DNA from: Stenotrophomonas sepilia
GTDB lineage: Bacteria > Pseudomonadota > Gammaproteobacteria > Xanthomonadales > Xanthomonadaceae
NCBI RefSeq assembly: GCF_003244875.1
Contig: NZ_LXXZ01000013.1
Span: 62,001 to 126,000, forward strand
Direction: 5' to 3'
Length of the DNA stretch: 64,000 nucleotides
The first letter of the stretch is position 1, and each line of letters begins with the position of its first letter. Below the pieces are notes generated by a model. It was given only the letters and a program-made list of their open reading frames with translations, did not search any database and was not told the DNA's origin. Made by a program: the position numbers and the translations under genes. Positions 14,015 through 22,741 of this stretch are shown here, in pieces.

Positions 14015-14183
14015 GAAATCGGGGCGCGAATTATGACCCGATCCGCTCGGTGGGTGCAAGCACTTTTTTCAACGTGGTTGAAACCAGCACTGCGAGCCCC
14101 GCTCCTGCTGCAGATCCACGCCGAACGGGTTCTGCAACGCGTGATCCATCGGAACGATGGGAGTCACACCCATAAGAAAAAAG

Positions 14184-14203
14184 CCACCTGGCGTACCAGG
14201 TGG
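14184..14203 (-). terminator. Terminator of second tRNA-Lys
   Basis: CCACCTGG-CGTA-CCAGGTGG, followed on the minus strand by a T run (plus-strand AAGAAAAAA). It is a diverged relative of the copy-1 terminator. Confidence 0.75.
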
Positions 14204-14212
14204 CTTCTGTCT

Positions 14213-14288
14213 TGGTGGGCCGTCAAGGATTCGAACCTTGGACCTATTGATTAAGAGTCAACTGCTCTACCAACTGAGCTAACGGCCC
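14213..14288 (-). tRNA. tRNA-Lys(CUU), copy 2
   Basis: 76 bases with CCA. It differs from copy 1 only in the acceptor stem (GGGCCGT/ACGGCCC). The anticodon is CTT. The copies arose by tandem duplication. Confidence 0.97.
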
Positions 14289-14367
14289 GTGAAACTCAGA
14301 CACACATTGTAGCGTGCTTTCTGTTTATTGCAATACCGTTTCGGCTGCGCCGATGCGGTTGAATCAG

Positions 14368-14444
14368 TGGGGTGGCTGAGGGGATTCGAACCCCCGACCA
14401 CCGGAATCACAATCCGGTACTCTAACCAACTGAGCTACAGCCAC
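14368..14444 (-). tRNA. tRNA-His(GUG)
   Basis: 77 bases with CCA. Acceptor GTGGCTG/CAGCCAC, anticodon stem CCGGA/TCCGG and loop TTGTGAT with anticodon GTG. It heads the minus-strand tRNA cluster His-Lys-Lys. Confidence 0.97.
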
Positions 14445-14612
14445 CACTGAAACTTTCGCTCCATCGCCGATGAGGCTGGCGCTGGAACTTGATGCTTCGC
14501 TACCGGGCGGAACCAGAAGTCCGTCCCCCGAAGCGAGTCCGGCATTTTCCGGTAGTCGCGAAGGAATTGCAAGCACTTCTTCACATTGATGTGCAGGGGC
14601 CGGAACAGGACA

Positions 14613-15118
14613 TCAGAGCTGCTCCGCCGAGACCACGCGCGCGATGTCTGCATGCTCATCCAAGAATGACAGCGTCACCTCACCTTTGGGCGTGACCTGC
14701 AACTGCAGGCGCAGCTGGCCCGCCCCGTCGATCAGCTGAAGCATCGCATTGCGCGACTGCGGCCTGCCAGGAAGCACACGACGGGTAATCGCTTGCACAG
14801 TCTGCGCGTGCAAGCGCTCATCTTCAGCCGAGAACATCGGCCGCAGCTGTCCTTCGGCAACATCGTTTCGATCACGTCGAACGGCGCGTTGCGCTGGGCT
14901 GTCGCCCCATCAGCAGGCCAGTCAACACCAGCAAGGCGAGACCACCGCAATACAGAGTGAGCCGCTATTGGTGCCTGCGCAGCCGATGCACTTCGGCCAT
15001 CACCCGCTCTACCTCTCCCGCGCCTTTCGAAACTGCACCTCACGCCGATCGCCGGAAGGTGCGTGCCACCTGTACCGATGGTCAGGCGCAGGCAACAGCT
15101 CGACATCGTCGGGCCCAC
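14613..15118 (-). pseudogene. Decayed membrane protein gene
   Basis: The last 74 codons (14613-14837) read well (PMFSAEDERLHAQTVQAITR, then a Gln/Leu-rich segment and GEVTLSFLDEH). Upstream, gene-like pieces lie in different frames: a possible transmembrane segment LTLYCGGLALLVLTGLLMG and a charged start near VMAEVHRLRRHQ. Stops and shifts break them apart. This looks like a small one-helix protein gene that has lost its frame, but no intact relative could be compared. Confidence 0.35.
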
Positions 15119-15271
15119 TCCCGAAAGCGTGAATAATAAGTGAACTAATCATGAATGAATCTCAAACAGAAATGGGGGAGATCCATTCATACAACGTTAG
15201 CTGCAGGACATGGAACGCGAGGCGCGCGTTTGCAACCATGCCGGTTCCTGCAATGAAGGTGAGAGCAATAG

Positions 15272-16192
15272 ATGAGCAAGCGGCTAATCGGATTCGTCGC
15301 GCTAGCAGCCGTGCTGGCAGTGGCAGCCGTTGCAATGTCCAGCTACCGGCAGCAGGCGGCTGTCGATGTGACGGCAGAGGAATCCTGGAAGAGCGGCAGC
15401 CTCGATGAGGGGCCCGACCAGGGAAGGCCGCTTCCTGGGTCAGGTGCGGCGGCCGCGCAGAGGCTTGAGCGGGACAACAAGATCCCGCCAGGCTCGTACA
15501 AGGCGGTGGGACCCAAAGCCTACGAGATCGTAAGAGGCAATGAGTTCCGGCCTCCCGGTGACGCGCTCGCCCACGTCAAGCAACTGATGCTGCGCTCCGA
15601 ATCCGGAGATGCCACAGCAACCTACGAAATCTATCGAACCATCGAGCAGTGCCAGACCTTCATCTCGGATCGCGCTGACAAGCTGGCGGATTCAGCCACC
15701 ACGGTCGGGTCCGGCAACTGGTTCCTGGAGCGATCGGAACGAATCCTCGGAGAGTGCGAGTCGCTGGCCCTGGATCGGGACATCTATCACGCCGACTGGC
15801 TTTCGAAGGCCGCCGCCATGGGCTCGCAGGAAGCGATGCGCGCTTACTCGCGATCGCCGGAGAAAGTCATCGGTTCGCTTGATGACGCAATCCGTGATCC
15901 CGCGGCGCTCGAGGCGTGGAAGGACACCGCCACCGGATATCTGCGCGAGCTGGAATCACAAGGGAACGTCAATGTCATCAGCGACATGGCGATGGCCTAC
16001 ACCTATGGCGGCATCGTTCCTGCCGATCCCGTTGCCGCCCTGGCGTACACCCGCGTCCTCAACCGGCTGGACCCACGTTTTGCCACCACCAATGACATTG
16101 CCAACCATGAGAAAAACCTGAGCAGCCAGGAGAAAGAGAAAGCCCGCATTTCATCGAATGAAATCTTCAAGAACTGTTGCATCCCACGATAA
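15272..16192 (+). CDS. Membrane-anchored protein of unknown function
   Basis: 306 residues. An N-terminal hydrophobic segment (about residues 5-24) is probably a membrane anchor or signal. The remainder is helical with Sel1/TPR-like phrases (MLRSESGDATATYEIYRTIE, DWLSKAAAMGSQEAMRAYS). The end is Cys-containing (FKNCCIPR). It is followed after 9 bp by another exported protein, probably co-transcribed. The biological role is unknown. Confidence 0.75.
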   Translation: MSKRLIGFVALAAVLAVAAVAMSSYRQQAAVDVTAEESWKSGSLDEGPDQGRPLPGSGAAAAQRLERDNKIPPGSYKAVGPKAYEIVRGNEFRPPGDALAHVKQLMLRSESGDATATYEIYRTIEQCQTFISDRADKLADSATTVGSGNWFLERSERILGECESLALDRDIYHADWLSKAAAMGSQEAMRAYSRSPEKVIGSLDDAIRDPAALEAWKDTATGYLRELESQGNVNVISDMAMAYTYGGIVPADPVAALAYTRVLNRLDPRFATTNDIANHEKNLSSQEKEKARISSNEIFKNCCIPR

Positions 16193-16201
16193 GGACCTAT
16201 T

Positions 16202-16678
16202 GTGAAAGCTAGACTGATTGGGATTATCCCTTCGCTTGGTAGAAACTCCACTCCCGCCATTGCAGGCGTGCTGCTGTTCATGGCGAGCGGGAGCGTTCAA
16301 GCGAAAAAGCTTCCTGGCGTCATCAACTGCACCGCCGGATGCACGCTGACAACCCCGTATCCCGATCCGGTGACCAACCAGCAGCTTTCCCAAGAGGTCC
16401 AGAAGCTCAATGACGGCCGGACCACCGTCTGGACAGCCCAGACGCGAGTTCAGACCGGCGATGTCCTGACCGTCTGCAACGGTATTTCCTGCGTCAACTA
16501 CACGTGGCGAGGCGCAGGCTTCGACTCCGGCGAAGTGATTTCGACCGTGCTCCCGCCCAACTCCCGCGGTGGTGGTGGCGGTGGTGGTGGTGGTGGCGGC
16601 AGTGCCCCGATCGGCGGCGGTTGCCATGGCAACTGCGGTGGCGGCAGGGTCGATGTAGGCGAACTTGAGCAGATATGA
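16202..16678 (+). CDS. Exported Gly-rich protein
   Basis: 158 residues. A hydrophobic segment ending in SVQA (about residues 20-34) looks like a signal peptide. The mature part has four Cys (NCTAGCT and VCNGISC), a run of about 11 Gly encoded by GGT/GGC repeats (16567-16602) and a Cys/Gly tail (GGCHGNCGGG). The Gly run could change length by slippage. A strong terminator follows. Its function is unknown. Confidence 0.75.
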   Translation: MKARLIGIIPSLGRNSTPAIAGVLLFMASGSVQAKKLPGVINCTAGCTLTTPYPDPVTNQQLSQEVQKLNDGRTTVWTAQTRVQTGDVLTVCNGISCVNYTWRGAGFDSGEVISTVLPPNSRGGGGGGGGGGGSAPIGGGCHGNCGGGRVDVGELEQI

Positions 16679-16727
16679 TTCAGCCTTGGGGGCACTTCAA
16701 CGAAGTGCTTTCGCCAGGACACAGAAA

Positions 16728-16754
16728 GGTCAGCGCACCGCGCTGGCCTTTTTT
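16728..16754 (+). terminator. Rho-independent terminator
   Basis: GGTCAGCGC-ACC-GCGCTGGCC (one G-U pair) followed by six T. It ends the two-gene unit 15272-16678. Confidence 0.8.
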
Positions 16755-16841
16755 GTGACCCACGGCGTCGCGCGCCACACATTTCCGCTGTTCCTGGAAA
16801 AGGCTCCGCCAGCACCAAAGTAATTCATATGCCATTGTTTC

Positions 16842-16891
16842 CAATGGCGCGCCCGACAGGAATCGAACCTGTAACCGCCGGCTTAGAAGGC
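16842..16891. repeat. attL of prophage 2
   Basis: 50 bp identical to 57824-57873, comprising the last 47 bases of tRNA-Arg(UCU) with CCA and three more. The similarity continues imperfectly for about 12 bp to the left. The gene fragment lacks the 5' half, so it is not a working tRNA. The 108 bp to the first prophage gene hold nothing recognised. Confidence 0.93.
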
Positions 16892-16999
16892 TGGCCGACT
16901 GTGCATTGTAGTCAATGAGTTAGATTGAGTTCAATTCAGGAGGCGTGGCGCCAAGCCCCTACTACTGCAAGGGGCAGTAGCCTTGTATTCGGGAACCTT

Positions 17000-17506
17000 C
17001 TACCAACTGCGCAGATCCCGGAGCCCCGCCCTCACCCACGCCTTACGGGCGTCCCTTGGTCGGGGCTTCGTCTCGGTCGGCGGCTTGCGCGGCTGGAGTG
17101 CTGCCTTGATCCGCTCGACCTCCTTCGCTCCTGCCTCAGCCAGCCGCCGGGCCTGTTGCTGCTGCTCACGGGTTGGTGGAAGGCCAGGCAGCGGTGGCTC
17201 CGGCTGGATCGGGGTGCTGTCGGTCAGCCGGGCCACCGCCTGACGCAGCGGCAGGTCCGGGTACAGCCTGGCCGCACACCAGCGCTCGGCGTAGCGCTTC
17301 GCCTGCCGGACGTTGGCGGCGCGCACTTCCTTCACCTGCCACATCTTCTGGCCTTCCATCCATAGCTGGACCCCGGGACCGCCGTCGGGCGTGACGCTTG
17401 CCGTCTCGCGGCCGTTGTACCAGAGCGCCCAGCGCTCACCCGTCTGGACCCAGCCTGAGGGAATCTGGGCGGTGCGGAAGCCTTGGTAGTCGTGTAGGGG
17501 AAGCAT
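17000..17506 (-). CDS. Hypothetical phage protein
   Basis: 168 residues, soluble. The first half has aromatic and beta-like segments (RWALWYNGRETASVTPDGG); the second is a Pro-rich linker followed by a basic helical end (RRLAEAGAKEVERIKAAL). It is the last gene before attL. No family is recognised; it may be a cargo gene. The 202 bp up to the next gene show nothing recognisable. Confidence 0.65.
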   Translation of the reverse strand: MLPLHDYQGFRTAQIPSGWVQTGERWALWYNGRETASVTPDGGPGVQLWMEGQKMWQVKEVRAANVRQAKRYAERWCAARLYPDLPLRQAVARLTDSTPIQPEPPLPGLPPTREQQQQARRLAEAGAKEVERIKAALQPRKPPTETKPRPRDARKAWVRAGLRDLRSW

Positions 17507-17708
17507 GGCCGGAAGGATACGGCTGGCCGTCGCAGATCCTGCGAAACGGCAGCGACCTGCCTGAATCGTTCGGACTGAGTGCCGGCGCGGCGCCGCTCAC
17601 GCGCTCCCGGGTTGAGCAGCCATCGGCCCCGGGTCCGGCAGGCCCAACATGCCCTCTGCGCCGACCATGCGCCATCGGGCAACCGCGCGCCGCAGGATCG
17701 GGGGTTCC

Positions 17709-18641
17709 CTACGCCGCCAGCCGGTGCTCGTAGAACGGGTGCCGCTTGTCGTCAAAGATCCGGTACAGGGCGTCCAGGTTGGCTGGGTCCGGGTTAAGCC
17801 AGGCGTCCACATGCTCGGGCTTGATGTTGATGATGGTCCGGTCGTGGCCGGCGGCGGCCACCTCGGGCTCCGGGTCATCGGTGATGGCCGCGAACGACAG
17901 CAGATCCGGCTCCTTGCCGGCCGGATCCATCCAGTGCGACCACAGGCAGGCCACCAGCATCGGCTCACCGGTGCGCGGGGTGAACTGCACCACCTGATTC
18001 TTGCCGTCCGGCCCCTCCACGTTCTCGTAGAACGTGTCCACCACCATTAGGCCGTGGCTGTGGCCGAAGGCCGGCGCCCAGAACTTCTCCAGGCTGTCAC
18101 GGCGGGCGTTGTAGGTGCCCGGGAAGCGCTGGTCGTAGTTGGCAGGCTTCCCGGCTAGGCGGCACTGGTAGCGCATCGGCTTGACGACCAGCTTCCGGCC
18201 CTCCGATACGATCACCGGGGCATAGACGCCGGGGAAAATGCGGCTGTCGCGGTCCTTCGGCTCAACACGCTGCAGGTCCGCCAGCCGCACCTTGGCCCGC
18301 TCGATCTTGTTGCCGGCAATCCGCACGTCCTCCCGGGCCTTCTTCGTCTCCTTCACCTGCAGTGAGCGCTCAGCGTCGGCAAGCCGTTTGCGGTTGGCGA
18401 ACAGTTCCTGCTCCAGGATGGCGGCCTCGGCCCTGTTCCATTGCTCGACCTCGGCCCACACCGCCAGCTCTGCCTGGCTCGCCCCAGCTCGGAAGGCGTC
18501 GTCCATGGCCTTCGGCGTCTTAGGCCGCTTCTTGCCGGGGTCGTGAGCGTAGAGTGCCGCGAACTCCTGCAGAGACAGTGTGGCGCCGGTCATCCTGACC
18601 AGCTTCTGGTAGGCGGCGGTGATCTGCGCTGAGTAGCACAT
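17709..18641 (-). CDS. SRAP/HMCES-family protein (YedK-like)
   Basis: 310 residues from the ATG that places Cys at position 2 (MCYSAQ), the residue that crosslinks abasic sites in single-stranded DNA after Met removal. Downstream are YNARRDSLEKF, FGHSHGLMVVDTFYE (Glu and His of the active site) and FTPRTGEPM, all family landmarks. Between Cys2 and APVIV lies about 130 residues, much of it coiled coil (EQELFANRKRLADAERSLQV), far longer than in E. coli YedK (222 residues in total). Confidence 0.88.
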   Translation of the reverse strand: MCYSAQITAAYQKLVRMTGATLSLQEFAALYAHDPGKKRPKTPKAMDDAFRAGASQAELAVWAEVEQWNRAEAAILEQELFANRKRLADAERSLQVKETKKAREDVRIAGNKIERAKVRLADLQRVEPKDRDSRIFPGVYAPVIVSEGRKLVVKPMRYQCRLAGKPANYDQRFPGTYNARRDSLEKFWAPAFGHSHGLMVVDTFYENVEGPDGKNQVVQFTPRTGEPMLVACLWSHWMDPAGKEPDLLSFAAITDDPEPEVAAAGHDRTIINIKPEHVDAWLNPDPANLDALYRIFDDKRHPFYEHRLAA

Positions 18642-18697
18642 TGAACTGCACCTCTCCATGAGCTAACAATTTGCCAAATCCTGAACAGGCAGCGGTC

Positions 18698-19438
18698 ATG
18701 ACCCCGTTTGAACTCTACCACCATGTAGGTCAGCTGCTCGAAGGTATGCCTGCGTACATCGACCGTCAGCCAGAGGGGGAGGAACACCAGGTGTGGCAAG
18801 CGAAAGCCTTGGCCGCGTTGGAATGCGACGACGCGATCGCCTCGATCCGTGATGCCGCAGATTTCCGTCACTACGTCGACCAGGCTCGACGCGGATTCCG
18901 GAGCACCTCGGCTCTCCGGCTAAGACAAGCTCTCGCCAATCTTCTCGCACGGCTGGAACTGCGCCTTCCTGCTGAACAACGCGGCGCGTTCATTTCAGTC
19001 GGCAACGACTTCTCAGCTTTCTTGACTCTCGCCTCGGTTATTGGCGAAGCAAGAAACGATCTCCTAGTGGTAGACCCATATCTTAGTCACGAAGCGATCA
19101 CCCGATTCATAGTCGCCGCACCTCAAGGAGTGAGCATTCGCCTCCTACGAGACGGCGAAGGAAGGCAACAGGCACTGACAGCCGGGCTGGTAGCTGCAAT
19201 GGCAGCGTGGAACGCGCAGTACGGCGACCGCCACATGGAGATCCGGTCCGCTCCGGCGCGAAGCCTCCATGATCGAGCGATCTTCATTGACCACACCTCT
19301 GCATTCACCGTTTCCCAGTCACTAAAGGACATCGCTGCCCGGTCGCCGGCAATTGTTCAGCGAGTTGAACCAGCTCTTGCAGTCGAGAAGATCGCTGCGT
19401 ATGGAGACATATGGGTCAACTCGCACCCGATCCCGTAG
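18698..19438 (+). CDS. Phospholipase D-like protein
   Basis: 246 residues from the ATG; a TTG 27 bases upstream is an alternative. The helical N-terminal half is followed by a PLD-like core with LLVVDPYLS and a single HxR variant of the HKD motif in SLHDRAIFIDH (His, Arg in place of Lys, Asp at the right spacing), then FTVSQSLKDI. A family with this shape occurs in several mobile-element defence loci. It is divergent from the SRAP gene and lies near attL, so it is probably cargo. The activity is inferred. Confidence 0.65.
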   Translation: MTPFELYHHVGQLLEGMPAYIDRQPEGEEHQVWQAKALAALECDDAIASIRDAADFRHYVDQARRGFRSTSALRLRQALANLLARLELRLPAEQRGAFISVGNDFSAFLTLASVIGEARNDLLVVDPYLSHEAITRFIVAAPQGVSIRLLRDGEGRQQALTAGLVAAMAAWNAQYGDRHMEIRSAPARSLHDRAIFIDHTSAFTVSQSLKDIAARSPAIVQRVEPALAVEKIAAYGDIWVNSHPIP

Positions 19439-19444
19439 TCCCAC

Positions 19445-20236
19445 CTAAAGGAGCGACGCCTGCCTGTCATTCCAACTCTTGATGATCAGCTCCCCGAACT
19501 TCTTCCCTCTCCCCTGCCCGCCGCCAATGGTGTAGTCGAGCTGCAGCGGCACCAGGTCGAAGCCGGTGAAGACCTCGCGGATCTCAGGATGGTCGTTGAT
19601 CGAGACCACGAACCGGCCGGCCGAGGTGCGCATCAGCTCGGCCATCGCCTCGTACTCAGCAAACGGAAACTCAACGCCATAACCCTCAGTCTCCCAGTAC
19701 GGCGGGTCCAGGTAGAACAGTGTTCCCGGGCGATCGTAGCGCCGCACGCACTCCTGCCATGGCAGGCACTCGATTACGGTGTTCGCCAGACGAAGATGGA
19801 CCGCGCTCAGTTCCTCTTCAATGCGCAGAAGGTTCAATCGCGGCCCACCAGCCGTCACCACACCGAACGATTGCCCCTGCACCTTGCCACCGAATGCAAG
19901 CTTCTGCAGATAGTAGAACCGCGCTGCGCGCTGGATGTCGGTCAGCGTCTCCGGACGCTCCATCTGTGCCCACTCGAACATCTGTCGCGAGACCAGGGAC
20001 CAGCGGAACATGCGCACGAACTCATCCAGGTGGTGGCGGACGCAGCGGTACAGGGACACCAGCTCGCCGTTGATGTCGTTGAGCACCTCCATCTGTGCTG
20101 GGTACGGCCGCATAAGCAATGACGCGGCACCGCCGGCGAATGCCTCGACGTAGCAGTCGTGGGTCGGGAAGTGCGGATAGAGGTGCTTCAGGAGGCGGCG
20201 CTTGCCGCCCGGCCAGGAAATGATTGGCTTTGGCAT
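19445..20236 (-). CDS. dam: DNA adenine methyltransferase (Dam-like)
   Basis: 263 residues with the order expected for Dam-type (alpha-class) N6-adenine methylases: ISWPGGKRRLLKHL at the start, EAFAGGAASLLM (SAM site), DPPYWETEGYG (catalytic motif) and a C-terminal SINDHPEIREVF. It probably methylates phage DNA against host restriction. It is convergent with the PLD-like gene. Confidence 0.9.
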   Translation of the reverse strand: MPKPIISWPGGKRRLLKHLYPHFPTHDCYVEAFAGGAASLLMRPYPAQMEVLNDINGELVSLYRCVRHHLDEFVRMFRWSLVSRQMFEWAQMERPETLTDIQRAARFYYLQKLAFGGKVQGQSFGVVTAGGPRLNLLRIEEELSAVHLRLANTVIECLPWQECVRRYDRPGTLFYLDPPYWETEGYGVEFPFAEYEAMAELMRTSAGRFVVSINDHPEIREVFTGFDLVPLQLDYTIGGGQGRGKKFGELIIKSWNDRQASLL

Positions 20237-20383
20237 GGTTTCTCAGGATTTGCGATAGGGGAAGCCGACAATCCCGCCGCTCTCGCGAGGGCGATGGGGC
20301 CACGGCCAATGCCAGGTGCTGAGATCACCTGTGTTGCGGCACTGCCCGGATGCTTGCCGGCGTCCGGGCAGTGCCCTGTTTTG

Positions 20384-20617
20384 TCAGACGGTCAGTTCGT
20401 AGAGGGGAAGGTTCGGCGCGGCCTCGACCAACCGGCCACCACGCACCCATACGTTGTAGGGAGGCGTCAGTGGCAACTGCCCGAACGCGCGCATCTGCAC
20501 GCCGTCGTAGGTGGTCAGGCTGCTGGTGCCATCGCTGTTGTGCGCCGTGACGGTTGCGATAAGCCTCGGGCTACCAGCAACCAGGTCACCAAACTGGTCC
20601 CAAAGTTCAGTCCGCAT
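20384..20617 (-). CDS. Small tail-module protein
   Basis: 77 residues, beta-rich (RLIATVTAHNSDGTSSLTTY). It starts 11 bases inside the end of the large tail gene, so it belongs to the tail operon and is probably its last gene. No family is recognised. Confidence 0.6.
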   Translation of the reverse strand: MRTELWDQFGDLVAGSPRLIATVTAHNSDGTSSLTTYDGVQMRAFGQLPLTPPYNVWVRGGRLVEAAPNLPLYELTV

Positions 20618-22406
20618 CGGTGTAGTGCCTCTCCAGGGTTGCCGTTTGCTCGATCACCACGGCCCGATCGTCCGCCGAGACCTCGATGCGCAGCGACTCG
20701 CACTGGCCGTGCCACGTCCCGTCAGCACCGACGACCTCAACTAGGTCTAAGGGCAACATCAGTCCGATCTCGCCAGCATTCAGGGGCTGGGCGAACAGCG
20801 GCACCGTCAGGTCGACTGCCGCCTGTTCTCCGCGATCGCACAGGATGTTCCTGCCTCGCTCCGCTCCTGCCGCCGGCACGGTGATCAGCGGGCTGCTGAC
20901 CTGCTGGGCATAGAGGCGGCCTTCCTCGCCCGACCGGCGCACCTTGCATGTGACGCCCTTGCCGGCCAGCTCACCCGTCACCACGACAGCGTCGTACAGG
21001 GGCGCGCTGCGCATCTGCAGGCTCTCCGTCAGCACGATGTCCTCCTGCAGCACATGGTCTGGCGGGGTTGTGCGCCAATCCCAAGGGCTCGCTGGATAGG
21101 CCGCACGCACGCGCATGGCGAGAGCGGAGGGGTCGGATTGGACAACGCCGCCACTCGCCTCTGCGAGCGCGCTGATGGCATCCAGGGGCGTACTGGCGTC
21201 GTAGAACCAAGCCCCAGCCGGCACGGTCCAATCGACAGTGTCGTAGTGGCTGGTGAAGCCGGTGTCGGCCAGTTCCTCGGCTACCAGCTGGGCCATGCTG
21301 CGTTCCTCGGTGGTCGCCTTGACCCGAGCTGGGGCGTAAGGCGCAGCAAGCAGCGCGGTCCGGGAGCGGCCGCTCAGGCGAACGCCACCCCCGCTGAATT
21401 CTCGTTGCTTCTGGAAGCTCTCGATGATGCCTGTCCAGACGTAGCCGTTGAGATTGATCTCAAACTGCCTAGGGCCCGCTGCGGTGGGCTTCAGCAGCGC
21501 GAGCTGCTGCGGATCGGCTAACTCAATATCGAATGTCCAGCCCCATGTGCCGCGACTGGAACTGAGCGAGATCCGCGTCACCTCAATGGGAGTGCGATCT
21601 GGAAGGCGGACAAGAGAGACTGTGTTGATCACGACGTAGGTCCTACGGTGAGGGCGCACCACATAGCAAGCAGTGACGCCCAGATTGAGGGGCGCGCGGC
21701 CAGGTTCCCGCACCAAGTCGCACCCCAGGTTCAGCGGAATCCGGTCGCCTGGTGCGAACGGAGTCTCAGGGTCCGGGCCAGGCGAGACAACCGGGCGCAC
21801 TCCCCATTGCACTCGCCCGGCGCTACCCCAAGGCAGCCGGCGGTGCAGGCGCGCGAGGCCCGGATGTGACCAGGCCCCGCGGAATGAAGGTGCGATTCTT
21901 GAAGAGCTGGTATCCCAAGGAAGCAACACGCCGCCACATACCGAGAACAACTGCCGCCAGCCCAGTGCCAATCCGATGCCCAACCGCCCGAGAGAGGAAT
22001 TCCATGCCGCTTCGAGGGACCGGCGAGACCGCCCCATTGCGCCCCACGTGAACGGCATCACTCGGCGCGCGTCTCTCATCAGACCGCACCACGAACTGAA
22101 CGTGGCGGCGGCGACCGTCGGCGACACCCCCCATCCCGAAACCACAGAAGAGTGGCTCGCAAGAGTTCCTCCCCAGCTCGATGAAGCTCCCACAGCTGCG
22201 CGTGGAGAAGATCCCCAAGAAGATGTTCGCTGGAGGCACATCGACGTGGCTGCCTGCCAGGGCATCGTAACTGCGCGGCTCAGGCCACGAATTACCGGCT
22301 GTTCGGGTTCTACAAACCAGTCGACGCCAAGGTTAAGCGAAACGTGGGCGCCGCCTCCTGATGGCAGCGGCCCAAGATTCAGCGACACATGACTCCCGTC
22401 TATCAT
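20607..22406 (-). CDS. Tail protein with LNLG and Trp-rich repeats
   Basis: 599 residues. SLNLG occurs twice at the start (residues 8-12 and 23-27) and PLNLG twice near 225-245. Between them lies a Ser/Trp/Gly/Arg-rich stretch with many SSWG, PWG or TWG units. The C-terminal 350 residues are a more ordinary tail protein, with WTGIIESF and LSGRSRTALL resembling baseplate-hub proteins. It is probably part of the tail tip. I considered a double frameshift for the Trp-rich part but favour a true repeat region. Confidence 0.7.
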   Translation of the reverse strand: MIDGSHVSLNLGPLPSGGGAHVSLNLGVDWFVEPEQPVIRGLSRAVTMPWQAATSMCLQRTSSWGSSPRAAVGASSSWGGTLASHSSVVSGWGVSPTVAAATFSSWCGLMRDARRVMPFTWGAMGRSRRSLEAAWNSSLGRLGIGLALGWRQLFSVCGGVLLPWDTSSSRIAPSFRGAWSHPGLARLHRRLPWGSAGRVQWGVRPVVSPGPDPETPFAPGDRIPLNLGCDLVREPGRAPLNLGVTACYVVRPHRRTYVVINTVSLVRLPDRTPIEVTRISLSSSRGTWGWTFDIELADPQQLALLKPTAAGPRQFEINLNGYVWTGIIESFQKQREFSGGGVRLSGRSRTALLAAPYAPARVKATTEERSMAQLVAEELADTGFTSHYDTVDWTVPAGAWFYDASTPLDAISALAEASGGVVQSDPSALAMRVRAAYPASPWDWRTTPPDHVLQEDIVLTESLQMRSAPLYDAVVVTGELAGKGVTCKVRRSGEEGRLYAQQVSSPLITVPAAGAERGRNILCDRGEQAAVDLTVPLFAQPLNAGEIGLMLPLDLVEVVGADGTWHGQCESLRIEVSADDRAVVIEQTATLERHYTDAD

Positions 22407-22741
22407 GGCCCGGTCATCAGCGCTGGGCGCACTCGATCCTGAATGGCCGCGTTCACCAAGCCGCGCTCATCCAGACCAATGACCAGGTACTCAATGTCTG
22501 CCAAGTGATCCACCCGCCAACTGCCATCGCTCGCCGAACGCACATCGGCAACGACCCGCATCGACCTGCGCTCCAGGATTCGGACTCGCACGCTCCTTGG
22601 CTGGTTGAGAATCTTGGTTCGACCATCTGGGCTTAAGGGATCCGCCGGGTCAACAGGCAGATCGCCACCGAGATAGTACTTCCCCCGATAGACGAAGCGG
22701 GGGCTGAGCTGAACACCCATTCGCAGCGCTCTCATCACCAT
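22403..22741 (-). CDS. Tail-module protein
   Basis: 112 residues, beta-rich, ending in the gene overlap ATGA with the LNLG protein. RVRILERRSMRVVADVRSA and VDHLADIEYLVIGLDERG suggest a small immunoglobulin-like or carbohydrate-binding fold. It lies in the tail-tip operon. Specific function unknown. Confidence 0.6.
   Translation of the reverse strand: MVMRALRMGVQLSPRFVYRGKYYLGGDLPVDPADPLSPDGRTKILNQPRSVRVRILERRSMRVVADVRSASDGSWRVDHLADIEYLVIGLDERGLVNAAIQDRVRPALMTGP

Noticed and set aside
16842-16930. Second tRNA-Arg gene
   Set aside because: Only the 3' 47 bases match; the 5' half of the cloverleaf is absent. It is the displaced end left by integration.
21823-22239. Alternative frame in the Trp-rich part of the tail gene as evidence for a frameshift
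   Set aside because: The alternative frame reads fairly well, but the main frame has regular Trp units flanked by matching SLNLG/PLNLG pairs and stays open for the whole gene.
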